A stretch of DNA of 64,000 nucleotides. Origin: Patagioenas fasciata (lineage: Eukaryota > Chordata > Aves > Columbiformes > Columbidae). Made by a program: the position numbers and the translations under genes. Below the pieces are notes generated by a model. That model did no database searches, was not told the DNA's origin, and saw only the letters and a program-made list of their open reading frames with translations. Location: NCBI RefSeq assembly GCF_037038585.1, contig NC_092524.1:68348552-68412551 (forward strand), read 5' to 3'. This document shows positions 26,801 to 35,634 of this stretch, piece by piece (the stretch's first letter is position 1; each line of letters starts with the position of its first letter).

Positions 26801-27744
26801 ACACACCAAACCAACAACCGGCTCCTGAGTGACTCAGAGAGCAAACACAGGGTACATAGCAACATCACATCCCCACAAACCGGCCAGGGGGGCAAACACA
26901 GGTCACATCATGAAAGCCTGTGGTCCACTCCAGGGGAGAAGAATTTCCCAGACTCTTCCTAGAGAATCATAGAATCATTTTGGTTGGAAGAGACTCTTAA
27001 GATCATCGAGTCCAACCTAACTCTAGCACTAACCCACGGCCCTAAGAGCCTCATCTCCATGTCTGTCCAACCCCTGCAGGGATGGTGACTCCACCACTGC
27101 CCTGGGCAGCCTGTTCCAATGTCCAACAGCCCTTTCCATGAAGAAATGTTTCCTAACATTCAATCTATATTCCTTCCCTGCTCACGTGTGGTCCTGGGCA
27201 AGTTATTAGGCTTTTTTGCACCTCTGTTCCACTGCAGCAAAAGGGAGAGCAAAGTTATTTCCTTATTTCAGAGAAGCCGAAGCTGCACTGACACACCAGG
27301 CGCTGAGGTCAACTGAGTGTGTGCCTTGAGGAGCACAGGAGCCACGTTATCTGCTTGTCGGTGGGGCCTGGCCTGGCCTGTCACCCTGCCCAGAGCAGCA
27401 CCCATCTGCTGCAGAGCCCCGGGGAAGGAGACCCAGGCATAAAATGGACCGAAACCCCCTTGGCCTTAGGGAAGGAAGGGGCTGCAGCCCTCCCGGGGCA
27501 GCTCTCCTCAGCCCCCCAGTTCCCTCGGTTCCCCCATTGCGCCGCTCGCCCCCCTACACCCCCTCACCCCGGGCGGGAGGGCCCATTTCCATCCCCGCCC
27601 GAGCAGGAGCTCGGCCAGGGGCGGAGGATGAGGCCACGCATCCCTTCAGAGCGCCGGCCGGCCGCAAAACCGCCTCCCACCCCCGGGCCCAGCGCGGTCC
27701 GCTCCGCTCGCACCCACCTCGAAGAGCTCGGCTGTGGTGGCCAT
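2711..27744 (-). CDS. EXOC5: EXOC5 (exocyst subunit Sec10), complete 18-exon gene
   Basis: Encodes Sec10, one of the eight subunits of the exocyst, which tethers secretory vesicles to the plasma membrane before SNARE fusion; it pairs with Sec15/EXOC6 and is needed for ciliogenesis and polarised traffic (family knowledge). Joining 18 exons gives 2124 nt, 707 residues plus stop; the human protein is 708, and this copy lacks one proline in the Gly/Pro loop near residue 34. All exon phases match and every intron is GT-AG except intron 15 (GC-AG). The protein starts [12 protein letters not shown] and ends [10 protein letters not shown]. Residues about 40-100 are heptad-rich coiled coil (exon 3), followed by the long helical Sec10 region. 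The start ATG (27744-27742) has G at -3 and +4 and lies in a CpG island. Introns are short; intron 1 (4.0 kb) and intron 4 (4.7 kb) are the largest. The identification rests on near-complete residue agreement with vertebrate Sec10 as I remember it. Confidence 0.97.
3325..3540 (-). CDS. EXOC5: EXOC5 coding exon 17 (residues 574-645)
   Basis: 72 codons from [17 protein letters not shown] to [13 protein letters not shown]. The acceptor ends TTTAG and the donor is GTAAGCGT. Confidence 0.96.
4011..4119 (-). CDS. EXOC5: EXOC5 coding exon 16 (residues 537-573)
   Basis: From [17 protein letters not shown] to [10 protein letters not shown]. The acceptor ends TAAAG, the donor is GTAAGTAA, and the exon ends in phase 0. 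Confidence 0.95.
5341..5798 (+). repeat. CR1 LINE 3' fragment
   Basis: Truncated at the 5' end, with a 3' tail ending GGGATTCTGTGATTC. Lies in EXOC5 intron 15, antisense to the gene. Shares long stretches (GGAGCATCTCCCGTGTGAGG) with other copies in the window. Confidence 0.9.
6901..6987 (-). CDS. EXOC5: EXOC5 coding exon 15 (residues 508-537), GC donor
   Basis: From [14 protein letters not shown] to EVKLDMGID plus two bases of Arg537. The acceptor ends TGCAG. The donor reads AG|GCAAGT: a GC-AG intron with an otherwise ideal U1 match. Phase into exon 16 confirms the site. Confidence 0.94.
7101..7221 (-). CDS. EXOC5: EXOC5 coding exon 14 (residues 468-508)
   Basis: From [17 protein letters not shown] to [11 protein letters not shown] plus two bases of Ser508. 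The acceptor ends TTTAG and the donor is GTACCTTA. Confidence 0.96.
7942..8050 (-). CDS. EXOC5: EXOC5 coding exon 13 (residues 432-468)
   Basis: From [15 protein letters not shown] to [12 protein letters not shown] plus one base of Gly468. The acceptor ends TAAAG and the donor is GTGAGTAT. Confidence 0.96.
9734..9881 (-). CDS. EXOC5: EXOC5 coding exon 12 (residues 382-431)
   Basis: From [17 protein letters not shown] to [14 protein letters not shown]. The acceptor ends TCCAG, the donor is GTGAGTTT, and the exon ends in phase 0. Confidence 0.96.
11063..11272 (-). CDS. EXOC5: EXOC5 coding exon 11 (residues 312-382)
   Basis: From [19 protein letters not shown] to [11 protein letters not shown] plus two bases of Gly382. 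The acceptor ends TAAAG and the donor is GTGAGTTT. Confidence 0.96.
11631..12040 (-). repeat. CR1 LINE 3' fragment, older subfamily
   Basis: In reverse orientation; starts CACAGAATCACAGAATGG and runs to CCCCATAGCTC. Its sequence differs from the main subfamily here. Lies in EXOC5 intron 10. Confidence 0.85.
12151..12233 (-). CDS. EXOC5: EXOC5 coding exon 10 (residues 285-312)
   Basis: Encodes [17 protein letters not shown] to NLYDLYT plus two bases of Arg312. The acceptor ends TACAG and the donor is GTATTTTG. Confidence 0.95.
13300..13440 (-). CDS. EXOC5: EXOC5 coding exon 9 (residues 238-284)
   Basis: 47 codons from [16 protein letters not shown] to [10 protein letters not shown], phase 0. 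The acceptor ends CCTAG and the donor is GTATATTT. It carries a few conservative changes relative to mammals (for example V for I). Confidence 0.95.
13537..13581 (-). CDS. EXOC5: EXOC5 coding exon 8 (residues 223-237)
   Basis: A 45-nt exon encoding [15 protein letters not shown], phase 0 on both sides. The acceptor ends CACAG and the donor is GTAAATGC. Confidence 0.95.
14056..14165 (-). CDS. EXOC5: EXOC5 coding exon 7 (residues 186-222)
   Basis: Encodes [18 protein letters not shown] through [10 protein letters not shown]. The acceptor ends TCCAG and the donor is GTAAAAAC. Ends in phase 0. Confidence 0.96.
14313..14341 (-). CDS. EXOC5: EXOC5 coding exon 6, 29-nt microexon (residues 176-186)
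   Basis: Encodes [10 protein letters not shown] plus the first base of Ser186. The exon is only 29 nt. Its place is fixed by phase on both sides (acceptor AACAG, donor GTAAGTTA). Confidence 0.93.
14780..14844 (-). CDS. EXOC5: EXOC5 coding exon 5 (residues 155-176)
   Basis: Encodes [21 protein letters not shown] plus two bases of Arg176. Flanked by acceptor AACAG and donor GTACAAGT. Confidence 0.95.
15007..15118. repeat. G/T-rich low-complexity tract in EXOC5 intron 4
   Basis: Built from GGTTT/GTTTT-like units with runs of G. Complementary in composition to the C/A tract at 18832. Confidence 0.8.
15459..16130 (-). repeat. CR1 LINE 3' fragment
   Basis: In reverse orientation, one of the longer copies (about 670 bp), in EXOC5 intron 4. 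The 3' tail (CACAGAATCCCAGAATG) is at the low coordinate. Confidence 0.9.
18832..18925. repeat. C/A-rich low-complexity tract in EXOC5 intron 4
   Basis: Built from CAAAA/AAACC-like units including a run of six C. Confidence 0.8.
19589..19783 (-). CDS. EXOC5: EXOC5 coding exon 4 (residues 90-154)
   Basis: An exact 65-codon exon from [16 protein letters not shown] to DVFTNSEK. The acceptor ends CCCAG and the donor is GTAAGAGC. Confidence 0.96.
20176..20323 (-). CDS. EXOC5: EXOC5 coding exon 3 (residues 40-89), coiled coil
   Basis: Encodes the heptad-rich helix running from [13 protein letters not shown] to VQELQKSNQ. In Sec10 this N-terminal coiled coil packs with partner exocyst subunits. 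The acceptor ends ATCAG, the donor is GTAAAA, and the exon ends in phase 0. Confidence 0.96.
21265..21368. repeat. Possible DNA-transposon remnant in EXOC5 intron 2
   Basis: GGCCCTCTGGGGGCAACTAC and GTGAGTTCGACGCCCCTGAT resemble a pattern common in old non-autonomous vertebrate DNA transposons. Family not assigned. Confidence 0.3.
23588..23679 (-). CDS. EXOC5: EXOC5 coding exon 2 (residues 10-40)
   Basis: Starts [14 protein letters not shown] and continues through a glycine-rich loop to FDPK plus a split Arg codon. The acceptor ends CCAG and the donor is GTAAAA. One residue (Pro) shorter than the human exon. Confidence 0.95.
25500..25519. repeat. Poly(A) run in EXOC5 intron 1
   Basis: A run of about 17 A after GGGG. 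No retrocopy was recognised beside it. Confidence 0.6.
25962..26040 (+). repeat. Unassigned repeat, copy A (EXOC5 intron 1)
   Basis: About 80 bp, over 90% identical to 28549-28630 in the same orientation. Core CTGTATAAATGAAACTAAAC. Both copies lie in open reading frames containing CINETKLD and [10 protein letters not shown]. Not recognised as CR1. Confidence 0.7.
26961..27175 (-). repeat. CR1 LINE 3' fragment
   Basis: In reverse orientation; begins GAATCATAGAATCATTTTGG and includes CTGGGCAGCCTGTTCCAATG. Lies in EXOC5 intron 1. Confidence 0.88.
27718..27744 (-). CDS. EXOC5: EXOC5 coding exon 1 (residues 1-9)
   Basis: Encodes MATTAELFE and is followed by donor GTGGGTG. It sits inside the CpG-rich block. 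The exon ends in phase 0. Confidence 0.95.
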
Positions 27745-27869
27745 GGCCACAGGGAGGGCGGCGAGGCTCCTCAGCGGCCCGCTACCACCTCCCCACCGCG
27801 GCCGCCCATTGTGTCCTGCCGCCCCGGCAGGAGCAGCAGCCGCCGCGGCGCCGCCTCCGCCCGCCGGAA

Positions 27870-28005
27870 ATGGGCCTGCGCCGGGCGGCCGGGCCGGGGA
27901 GGGGCCGGCAGCTGCGCGCCGAGGCGGCCGCTGTCAGCGCCGGCACCGCCGCGGGGCTACGGCTGCGGCTGCTCATGCTCATGGCGGCGTCGGGCACCTC
28001 CCCAG
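27870..28005 (+). other. Possible short first exon on the AP5M1 side
   Basis: In-frame ATGs at 27870 and 27981 lead to a good donor, CCCAG|GTACCG, at 28005/28006. The peptide does not resemble the AP5M1 N-terminus I know. The phase at the donor (1) does not match what the AP5M1 exon at 32223 needs (2). It may be a non-coding or decayed first exon, or chance in G+C-rich DNA. Confidence 0.2.
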
Positions 28006-28330
28006 GTACCGGCGGGCGTGTGGAGAACCGGGGGGGGACACCGGCCGGGCTGGGTGTCCGTAGGAGCTCGGCGAGGGATTACGGCCGCCGCCTCTCCCCG
28101 CAGCCCGTCGGGAGCGTCTGGCCCCGGTTAAAGGGGGAGAGAGAGAAAAGTCCGCGGGTTCGGGTCGGAGCCGCCGGTGCTTTCAGAGCGGCCGGGGCCG
28201 CGAAACAAACAATAGTTTGATGTCTTATAAATCCCTTCGCTCCTCAGAGCAGCCCCGGCCGCTGGACATTTGTGAACCTGGGTTTGAAAATGTCTACGTT
28301 CAGATAACGTGCTTTTCACAACCGCCTAAA

Positions 28331-28505
28331 TCTGTTTTGGTTTTGGTTTTGTTTGGTTTGCGTTTTTTGTTGTTTTGGTTTTTGTGTGTTTGTTTGGGTT
28401 TTGTTGCTTGTTTCTGTTTCGTGGGGTTGATTGGTTTATTTTTCTTTTCACTTTTGTTTGCTTGGTTCAGTTTGGTTTGGGTTTTGTTGTTTGTTTGTTT
28501 CTCTT
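28331..28505. repeat. G/T-rich low-complexity tract beside the CpG island
   Basis: About 175 bp of TTTTGG/GTTTG-like units on the plus strand. Confidence 0.8.
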
Positions 28506-28548
28506 TCTGCATTTTGCACGACTCTCATTTCCTCTGATCCTCTCTCTA

Positions 28549-28630
28549 TTTGATCTGCTCTGTATAAATGAAACTAAACTGGACCGAGCCACGTTAAAAT
28601 CCAGTTTAGAAGCAATCATTGTTAAAGATT
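28549..28630 (+). repeat. Unassigned repeat, copy B (other side of EXOC5 exon 1)
   Basis: Partner of 25962-26040, differing at a handful of positions. It lies just past a G/T-rich tract outside the CpG island. Confidence 0.7.
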
Positions 28631-31618
28631 TTACCGAGCTCTCGCTGTCCCTACGTGGCAAAGGATAAGGTGGGGATTATGAAGTGATTAGGCCAACAAA
28701 ATGGGCAAAGTGGAAAAGGTGTATTTTGCTTCTGTTTTGCTTATATTCTCTTTACATTGTTCCATACTTGAACTAAAAGTTCAGTATTTTCAGGCTGGAA
28801 TTTAACTTTCCATTTGATTTTAATTTTTGCATAGAAGGACCAGTCTATAAGTAACTTCCCTTATATTGTCTTAGAAATAGCATATTTAGTAGAGTAGCAA
28901 AGCTGTAGTAGTAGCATGCTATAAGTAAAAAGCTGTTGTAATTGAATTTTATTTCAATTTTTACATTCAAGGACAGGGTTTTTTAAGGTAGCGAAGCAAA
29001 GGAGGAATTGATTCAGAACTCTTACAGAGTTTTAAGTGGGCAGGCTGCTTTTGTTGGGCTGGTGAAGTTTGTTGCCGTTTCCATGCGTGATTTTGATGGA
29101 CCCAGTTCCGAAGAGCGAGAGGAAAAACAACTTGGGAGGTAGGAAAAGGGAAAATAGTGAGACTTGGCCAAAGAGACACGACCTACAGTCCTAGTCTGAA
29201 TTCGGTAAAACTGAAAAGGGAACCAAGAAGGATTAACAAAAAAAAAGAGCAAGTAGGCTATCTTCCATCTTCAGGTGCAGACAGATCTCCACGTTGGACA
29301 TTCCTCTGATTGTTTTAGGATTAGTATTATAGTCCTTGTATTACCTACGAGACTAGAGATGAGGCCTCCCCTCTACAAACACAGAGAAAGAGAAAGCCTT
29401 GTCCCAAAAATCTGAGAGTGTAATCGCCATGGAGGAAAAGGGGGGGTAGTGACAGGGATATGTGAAGTAACTTGTCACACAGTAAGTGGCAGAGACAAGG
29501 AGTAGCCCCTTTGAAAAGGGCAAACTCGACTTGATGCTTGAAGTGATTTCCAGACTTAGATCTTTCACGTTCCCAGAGGAAATAATAGGGCTGTGGAAAC
29601 CCCAAGTTTATCCTCCTAACTGACCTTAAATTCAACAAAGCGCGCAGACAATATAAAGAATGCGGGATCGCATGGAAACTGTTGGTTTCGGGACTTACGC
29701 ACTCAGCTGGAGATACGTGAGCCCTGATCTTTAACCTCGGAGAAGACATCTGGGACATCAAAGCATTCCGCTTTTTCTTTTTGAGCCGATCATAACTTAA
29801 TTCGGGCAACAAGTACGGGCTCTCTCTTGAATCACCAAAGCTCATTCATCCCTGGAAACTGTCATCTTTTTAAGTTTTCATCACTTTCTAGAAGGGAATA
29901 CTGAAGAACCGAGATCCGAAGGGCTAAATCATCATCTAATGATTCAGCTGAAGCTGGGGAGATCCAGCAGGAGGAGGAGAAGATTGCGGTGGTGTGGGGA
30001 CAGCTTCAGCAAATGGAGCAGACAGGTTGGTACATAAGTAAGACAAAACTAGACTGAAATATCACCCCTTCCTTTGTTTCGGGAACATTGACTGAGATGC
30101 TTGCCAAAGTTACGTGTAGCCTCTTATCAACAGCCTTGCTCTGGGAGTCCTCCTGAATTTTCAAGCTGCAAAACCACTCTCTTTGCTCTTCAAAATAGAC
30201 ATGAGGCTGTAAGGAGGCGTTTTACTGTCGTCTTTATCCTGTTTATGGATCTCGTGCCTCTGGCTTCTCTCTGCCTGTGCTTGCTTTTTCCTTACTGAAA
30301 AAAATAAATAACATAAAAAAGCCCTAGATGCCTGATTAAGAATCAAAGAAAAAAAGCACAGTCGCTGCAAATAAGCCTGAGGAAACGAAGCTGCCTCCAG
30401 CAAGAGACTCTGCTGCTCAGTTGAGAAAAGCTGGTGTAGGTGGGACTTAGAGGTAACGGGGTAAGAACCGTGCAAGTGTTGAGGAGCAGACGGGGAGCGC
30501 TCCATATGGAGGTTAGAGATAAACCAAAGTGCCACGTTGCTGGCATTACAAGTTCCATGGCAATTTAAGCAGCAGACTGTGGATGTGTCTTTAAAAAGAG
30601 ACGCTCAGTTCCAAGAAAGGATGAAAAACAATGCATTTGTGGAAGTAATAGTTTTTCTTTTCTCATTTATTAAAAGACAGCTTTCCAGTTCCTCTTGATA
30701 GATTGAGGTTAGCTTGAGCAGAAATTCATCCCTCTCTCCTTTAAAAAGTAATACCGCTTCAGAAGAAAAATATCCCAGATGGAGCATTAACAGCTAGTAT
30801 GACTTTTCTCAAACATTATCTCTAGGGAATTTGAAATTAAATATATACATTGGTGCGGCATAGCAGTTTTAAAATGTACAAAATTTGTGTCTCCGTGACA
30901 TGGTTACATCTTAAATACTCAAAAAAATATTGAAATGATTAAACAGTCATAAAAGCCTTAAGTCACATATGTTGCACTTGCAGGGTGGAATCCATTTCTC
31001 TCCCCCGTTAAAACCAGCTCTTGCTGGAAAAAATTGACTTGCGCACAGTAAAATATTTATAATATTGTAAAGATTTTAGTTGAATTTGATTATGTGGGAC
31101 ATCAGTTTTCTTAAATGGCTGAAAACTTGTCTGCAATGTGATTTGGCCTCTTAGAAACATCTCGCTGTTGAAGTTTCCCTGCACTGGTGTGAATCGTCCT
31201 TGGGTTCATTGGTGCCATTTAAACACCTTTTACCTTTGTGCAACAGGAAGGGTGAACACACAAATTCACATTTTATTAAAAAAATGAGTGAATGGATTTG
31301 CTCAAAGTTTCCACTAGAAATCCACCAGCTAGAATGAATATTAATTACATGTGAAATAGCTTTATTGGCAATAACTTAGATGCTGACCCTGTCACTCTTT
31401 CCATTGGGACACTGATGGATTCCACTTGAACGAGGTTACTTTGAGGTCCGGGAGGCCTTTTGGAGTTATTTGAATACCTAAGAGAAACCCATCCTTGATT
31501 GTATCAATATTCCAAACACTTTTATAATGTTTTTGTATTCTCTGACAGCCAGCAAAGGGATTGAGTCTAGAAACTCTGCTGGTATGGTATTTTGGGTGGG
31601 AAAAGAGTCTCCTCTGAG

Positions 31619-31738
31619 ACATTCAAACCCGCCTGGACCCACCTGTGTGATCTGCTCTGGGACCCTGCGTGAGCAGGGGGGTTGGACTGGGGGATCTACA
31701 GAGGTCCCTTCAACCCCAACCGCTCTGTGATTCTGTGA
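31619..31738 (+). repeat. Short CR1 3' end
   Basis: A 120-bp plus-strand piece ending CTCTGTGATTCTGTG, facing the minus-strand CR1 that starts about 35 bp further on (tail to tail). Confidence 0.75.
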
Positions 31739-31771
31739 AAAGATGAGTTATGCTAAGATGCTCTTATTTCA

Positions 31772-32202
31772 CAGAATCCCAGAATGTCAGGGGTTGGAAG
31801 GGACCTGGAAAGCTCATCCAGTGCAATCCCCCCATGGAGCAGGAACACCCAGCTGAGGTTCCACAGGAAGGTGTCCAGGCGGGTTTGAATGGCTGCACAG
31901 AAGGAGACTCCACAACCTCCCTGGGCAGCCTGGGCCAGGCTCTGACACCCTCACCAGGAACAAGTTTCTTCTCAAATTTAAGTGGAACCTCCTGTGTTCC
32001 AGTTTGCACCCATTGCCCCTTGTCCTACCCTTGGTTGTCACCAGGAAGAGCCTGGCTCCATCCTCCTGACACTCCCCCTTTCCATATTGATCCCCAGGAA
32101 TGAGTCCCCCCTCAGTCTCCTCTTCTCCAGCTCCAGAGCCCCAGCTCCCTCAGCCTTTCCTCACACGGGAGATGCTCCACTCCCTTCAGCATCTTGGTGG
32201 CT
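31772..32202 (-). repeat. CR1 LINE next to AP5M1 pseudo-exon 2
   Basis: In reverse orientation with its 3' tail at 31772. Its 5' truncation point at 32202 lies about 20 bp before the AP5M1 exon that starts at 32223, so the element occupies where the polypyrimidine tract should be. Confidence 0.9.
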
Positions 32203-32222
32203 CTAAATGACACATGTCACAG

Positions 32223-32615
32223 GTGTTACCCCACCGTTGAAATACACTCCAAGACCTTCAACAGGTCAACACGTGCCTGCACCATCAGACAGCACCTTTC
32301 TTAAAGCTTTGCTTTTGGAACTGCAACTTAGAGATGACCATATTTTTGTGGAGCGTCAATCGTTCGTCGGTTTATTCAGTTCACGACAAAGGAGGGGACC
32401 TCTGGCCCATGCTTGCTTTTCAGAAGAGTGGTCTGATAAATGAGTGTCTTTCGCTAATTGAGGAGACCTTGGAGCCACGGCCTCCCCTCCTTACCATCAG
32501 TGGGCTCTTGCAAGGACCAGCTCTTCTCTTAGGCCCTGTGGATGACAGCTCTACAAGTTGGAAAAATGAAACCGGGTGTGAGAATAAGAGCAAAAAACTG
32601 TTACAAATTAAAATG
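32223..32615 (+). pseudogene. AP5M1: AP5M1 pseudo-exon 2 (truncated, two frameshifts)
   Basis: Begins after acceptor CACAG with CYPTVE (RYPTVE in mammals). One extra base near 32263 moves the frame to HVPAPSDSTFLKALLLELQL. A second shift near 32350 moves it to GGDLWPMLAFQKSG and LEPRPPLLTISG. Similarity fades after about 32615, leaving some 75 residues of the mammalian exon unaccounted for. Confidence 0.88.
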
Positions 32616-33911
32616 ACGTGTCAGCAGTGCTTTTTTTCCCCTATTTTGATCTTCACTGTTTTTTCCTGGATCGTTCAAGCATTTTTTCAGTAACTATGAA
32701 ATGTAAATTTCCAGCAGTAGCTACATTGCATGTATTTTCCCAAATTTTTCTTATTTTAAATGAAATAGGGAGAAATGATTTTGTAAAGTCTTGGCGTATA
32801 GAGACTAAGAAACAGCAGTGCTAACACCAAGTTTATCTCTAGCTAACTAATAAGCAATGTGTTAAATAATTATTAGAAATGGAATTTCTGAGTGAGTCTT
32901 CTATAAGTGTCTTCACATGACCATTTTTAATTAATTTTCCTACCAAATGAAAGTTCAATCTTCTACCCTACTTTATTCTATTACGGCAACCTTTTGAATC
33001 CACAAGTGCCGTTTGTTGGACCGATGTAAAAACTGTTGATACAGAACCTGGTGAAAGAATCTGGTTGTGTAATTACTTTGAATTGTTTTGTACGTGACAG
33101 CGGTTTTCATTGGTCAATACTGGAATTTGGGGCATACTGGCTGAATAGATAATTATGGAATACATTCATATTTGTGTTTTCTATAATTGGTGTATTTAGG
33201 ATTCTTTGTCATGGATTATGCGTAGGAAGCACACTACATCATCACAGTGCGCTGTATTTGTAACTACCAGTGTTTTAAGAGGAAAAAGACCTAATAAAGG
33301 GGATCACAGTAATTTAATTATTTGCAAGAGAAGGGATACTCATCTCTGAAGGAAACCAACGCAGGTATTGCCCTTCCGAAGACAGGGTGACTTCCCACCA
33401 GCCATGATGGTTGAGATCATGGGGATGAACAGGTTCCTGCTCACAGAGCAACACATTTCTAGGTTGACTTGTTGAGTGGATGACCTTATATTTAAAAGAA
33501 AGAGAAGCCCAGGAGAAAGCTGACGTGGGACCACAGTGGCCATTAATAGCGCACTTCAATACATTAGGTGGATGTTTGAGAAGTCACTGAATTAATTAGA
33601 CAATCCCCAAGTGTGTTTATGTGACATTCATTACAGCGTAGATGTACAGTAAGTCCGTGGCTTGCTTATCTGCTCTTTTCTTGCTAAAGAGTCCTTGGTA
33701 ATTAAGAGGTGTTTAGCTAAGACGGCCTCACTAGCACTGCTGTGCAAAAGGCTGCAGAAATGGGGAGGGACTGTTTTGGAAGTGTTTGTCAGTACTCATG
33801 TTTGAAAAACATTAGTGTGATTTTTTTTACACTCTTGTATTCCATTTTTTAACATCTAATTCTGGCTTGAGGGGAAAATTCAAGAATAACTTCTTGACTT
33901 CATTTTTTCAG

Positions 33912-34132
33912 GTGTGACGTAGAGGGATCTGCACCAAACGCAGCCCAAAGCTTGAATGTCCCGACGAATGGTCCTCCAGTCCAAGATACCGTGGTCCATC
34001 ACTTCTGTTGACCCTGCCATGCTGATGTCCAGCAGTGCTGAGCCCCTGGATGATTCTGCGTATAACAGACCATAAAAGTTTCCTTTCATTCCTCCTTCAG
34101 ATTCATTCAACTTGCATTACCACACTTCCCAG
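33912..34132 (+). pseudogene. AP5M1: AP5M1 pseudo-exon 3 (frameshift and stop)
   Basis: After TTTTTTCAG it reads [20 protein letters not shown] in one frame. It shifts at 34000-34006 into DPAMLMSSSAEPLDDSA, hits TAA at 34073, then continues KFPFIPPSDSFNLHYHTSQ to a donor GTAATA. Matches the start of the mu-homology region. Confidence 0.9.
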
Positions 34133-34562
34133 GTAATAACATCCCTGACCTGTGTTATTTTCCAGTCTCCCAACAGAAATAAAAATACCTGTGTTGTTGA
34201 ATGTGTCTGAATGAATCTCAATCTGATACAGGTGGGTAAAATGGTTTTTATATAATAAACTGCTTGGAAGGTGCTTCAGGGCTTGAGTCATCTGAGTCAC
34301 CTTCAGGACGGGCTGGTACCTTTGACTGCTTGACTCTACTGATCTTAATTTAAATGAACTACTTAGACAAAATATATCCAGGCTGAGATATAAAGTGGAT
34401 ATACCACAAATCTACTTATCGCAAGCAGCCTCAAGAGTTTGGTACAGTCAACAATTAATACGTTTGTTATTTTTTAAAGTACTTTAGCAAATTAAACAGT
34501 GTATAACAGATCTTGTGATGATGGTGTTAATTTATCTTGGGAACTAATACGGTTTTTTCCAG

Positions 34563-34703
34563 GTTCCTGTTCCACCAATTTTGAGATGTTATCAACTCAT
34601 CAAAGAGGATTCACAGTTAAAAATAACAGTTAATTTAAAGCTTCATAAAAGCATGAGGAGTTCTTTTTGAGTATTGTGAAGCTCCTATACCTTTTTTCAA
34701 CAG
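34563..34703 (+). pseudogene. AP5M1: AP5M1 pseudo-exon 4 (one-base insertion)
   Basis: Reads [16 protein letters not shown] then [14 protein letters not shown] five-T run at 34664-34668 appears to carry an extra base. Beyond it the frame that matches is [12 protein letters not shown], ending at donor GTAAGA. Confidence 0.9.
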
Positions 34704-35447
34704 GTAAGAATAAAGAAATCCTAACCAAATTTCTTCCATTTCTCTGTGGTCTTCCTGAAATTAACAGGAGTGAATACGACAGATGATGCTCCATCAAAAT
34801 ACTACCAGTAGACACTGACCTTGCATATGTCAGGCAGCCCCCTTGGGATTCTTGTAATTTCCAGAATACAGAATCATACCAGAATATTTAGTAACGTTCT
34901 GAATACTTGCGTTGCGCATCCTGTTCCCCTGTGGTATATTTTCATTGAAACCCTGGCACAGTCCTTCAGGTGGATTAAGTCTTGAGATCACTAACAACCC
35001 GGGGTTACCTGTTCCTTAAGACTGCTAATCCTAGCTACAGATCAGCTTAGCCAAAATACAGTTATTTAAAATTAAAACGATAGTTTTCATTTAAGCCTCT
35101 CCGGCAACTGCAATGGCTATGCCGTCACATAATTATCATCGAAATTATAAAGATGGGATGATACAAAGTTGATGATGCTGATCATAGCATTAGTAAAACA
35201 CTATCAGTGAACTAAAGACAGTAAAATATCAACAGCTCTTTTATGATTACTAGCTTGAGACCATGGTGATTTCCTCCTGCTCTGTAATTTCTTTCCACAA
35301 ATTAGCGGTGTGCTCAGATAAGTGTGATTTGTCTGTATGCGCATAAATAACGTCTTTCAGCGTTTTGTTGCTTTAACAAAATGGGTGTTAACAAATACTG
35401 AATGATACTAATTCCAGTGGTTTTATTTCTCCTCTGTTATACTGCAG

Positions 35448-35533
35448 GGGCCCAATCGCTTAATTAGAGTCCCAAGTTAGTTATGGCCAACTGGATTTGT
35501 CATGAGAGAAGAGCCTACTGGTTTGGGTCGTCG
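35448..35533 (+). pseudogene. AP5M1: AP5M1 pseudo-exon 5 (two stops)
   Basis: One continuous frame GPIA*LESQVSYGQLDLS*EK then SLLVWVVG. TAA at 35461 replaces the expected His. TGA at 35503 replaces an Arg, as expected from a CGA to TGA CpG transition. The donor GTAAGC is intact. Confidence 0.9.
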
Positions 35534-35634
35534 GTAAGCAGAATACCCCATGCGTTCTTAATTCCTCCCCAGTCGGTTTTGTGTGGTGTAGGCACAGCTG
35601 TAGAATTTCTTACAAATGTTGTTTCTGGCTTTAG

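Larger units (their letters stand above)
27450..28210. promoter_or_regulatory. CpG island, probable bidirectional EXOC5/AP5M1 promoter
   Basis: A very G+C- and CpG-rich block covering EXOC5 exon 1, in contrast to the A+T-rich surroundings. It holds an ETS-type site CCGGAAAT (27864-27871) and a YY1-like CATGGCGGC around the ATG at 27981. No TATA box is evident. EXOC5 reads leftward from it, and the decayed AP5M1 exons lie to the right on the plus strand, which is the head-to-head arrangement of this gene pair in other vertebrates. Transcription starts cannot be fixed from sequence. Confidence 0.75.

Noticed and set aside
27319-28220. Plus-strand frames of 258 and 270 codons in the CpG island
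   Set aside because: Low-complexity Pro/Arg/Ala/Gly peptides typical of G+C-rich promoters with few stops. They overlap EXOC5 exon 1 antisense and match no family I know.
29940-30024. Exon-like stretch AEAGEIQQEEEKIAVVWGQL ending before a GT
   Set aside because: No clear acceptor, stops just upstream and no match to AP5M1 or another gene I know. Not strong enough to list.
31619-32202. Possible LTR or viral insertion near AP5M1
   Set aside because: Both pieces align with CR1 LINE copies elsewhere in the window, and no LTR, primer-binding site or viral gene is seen.
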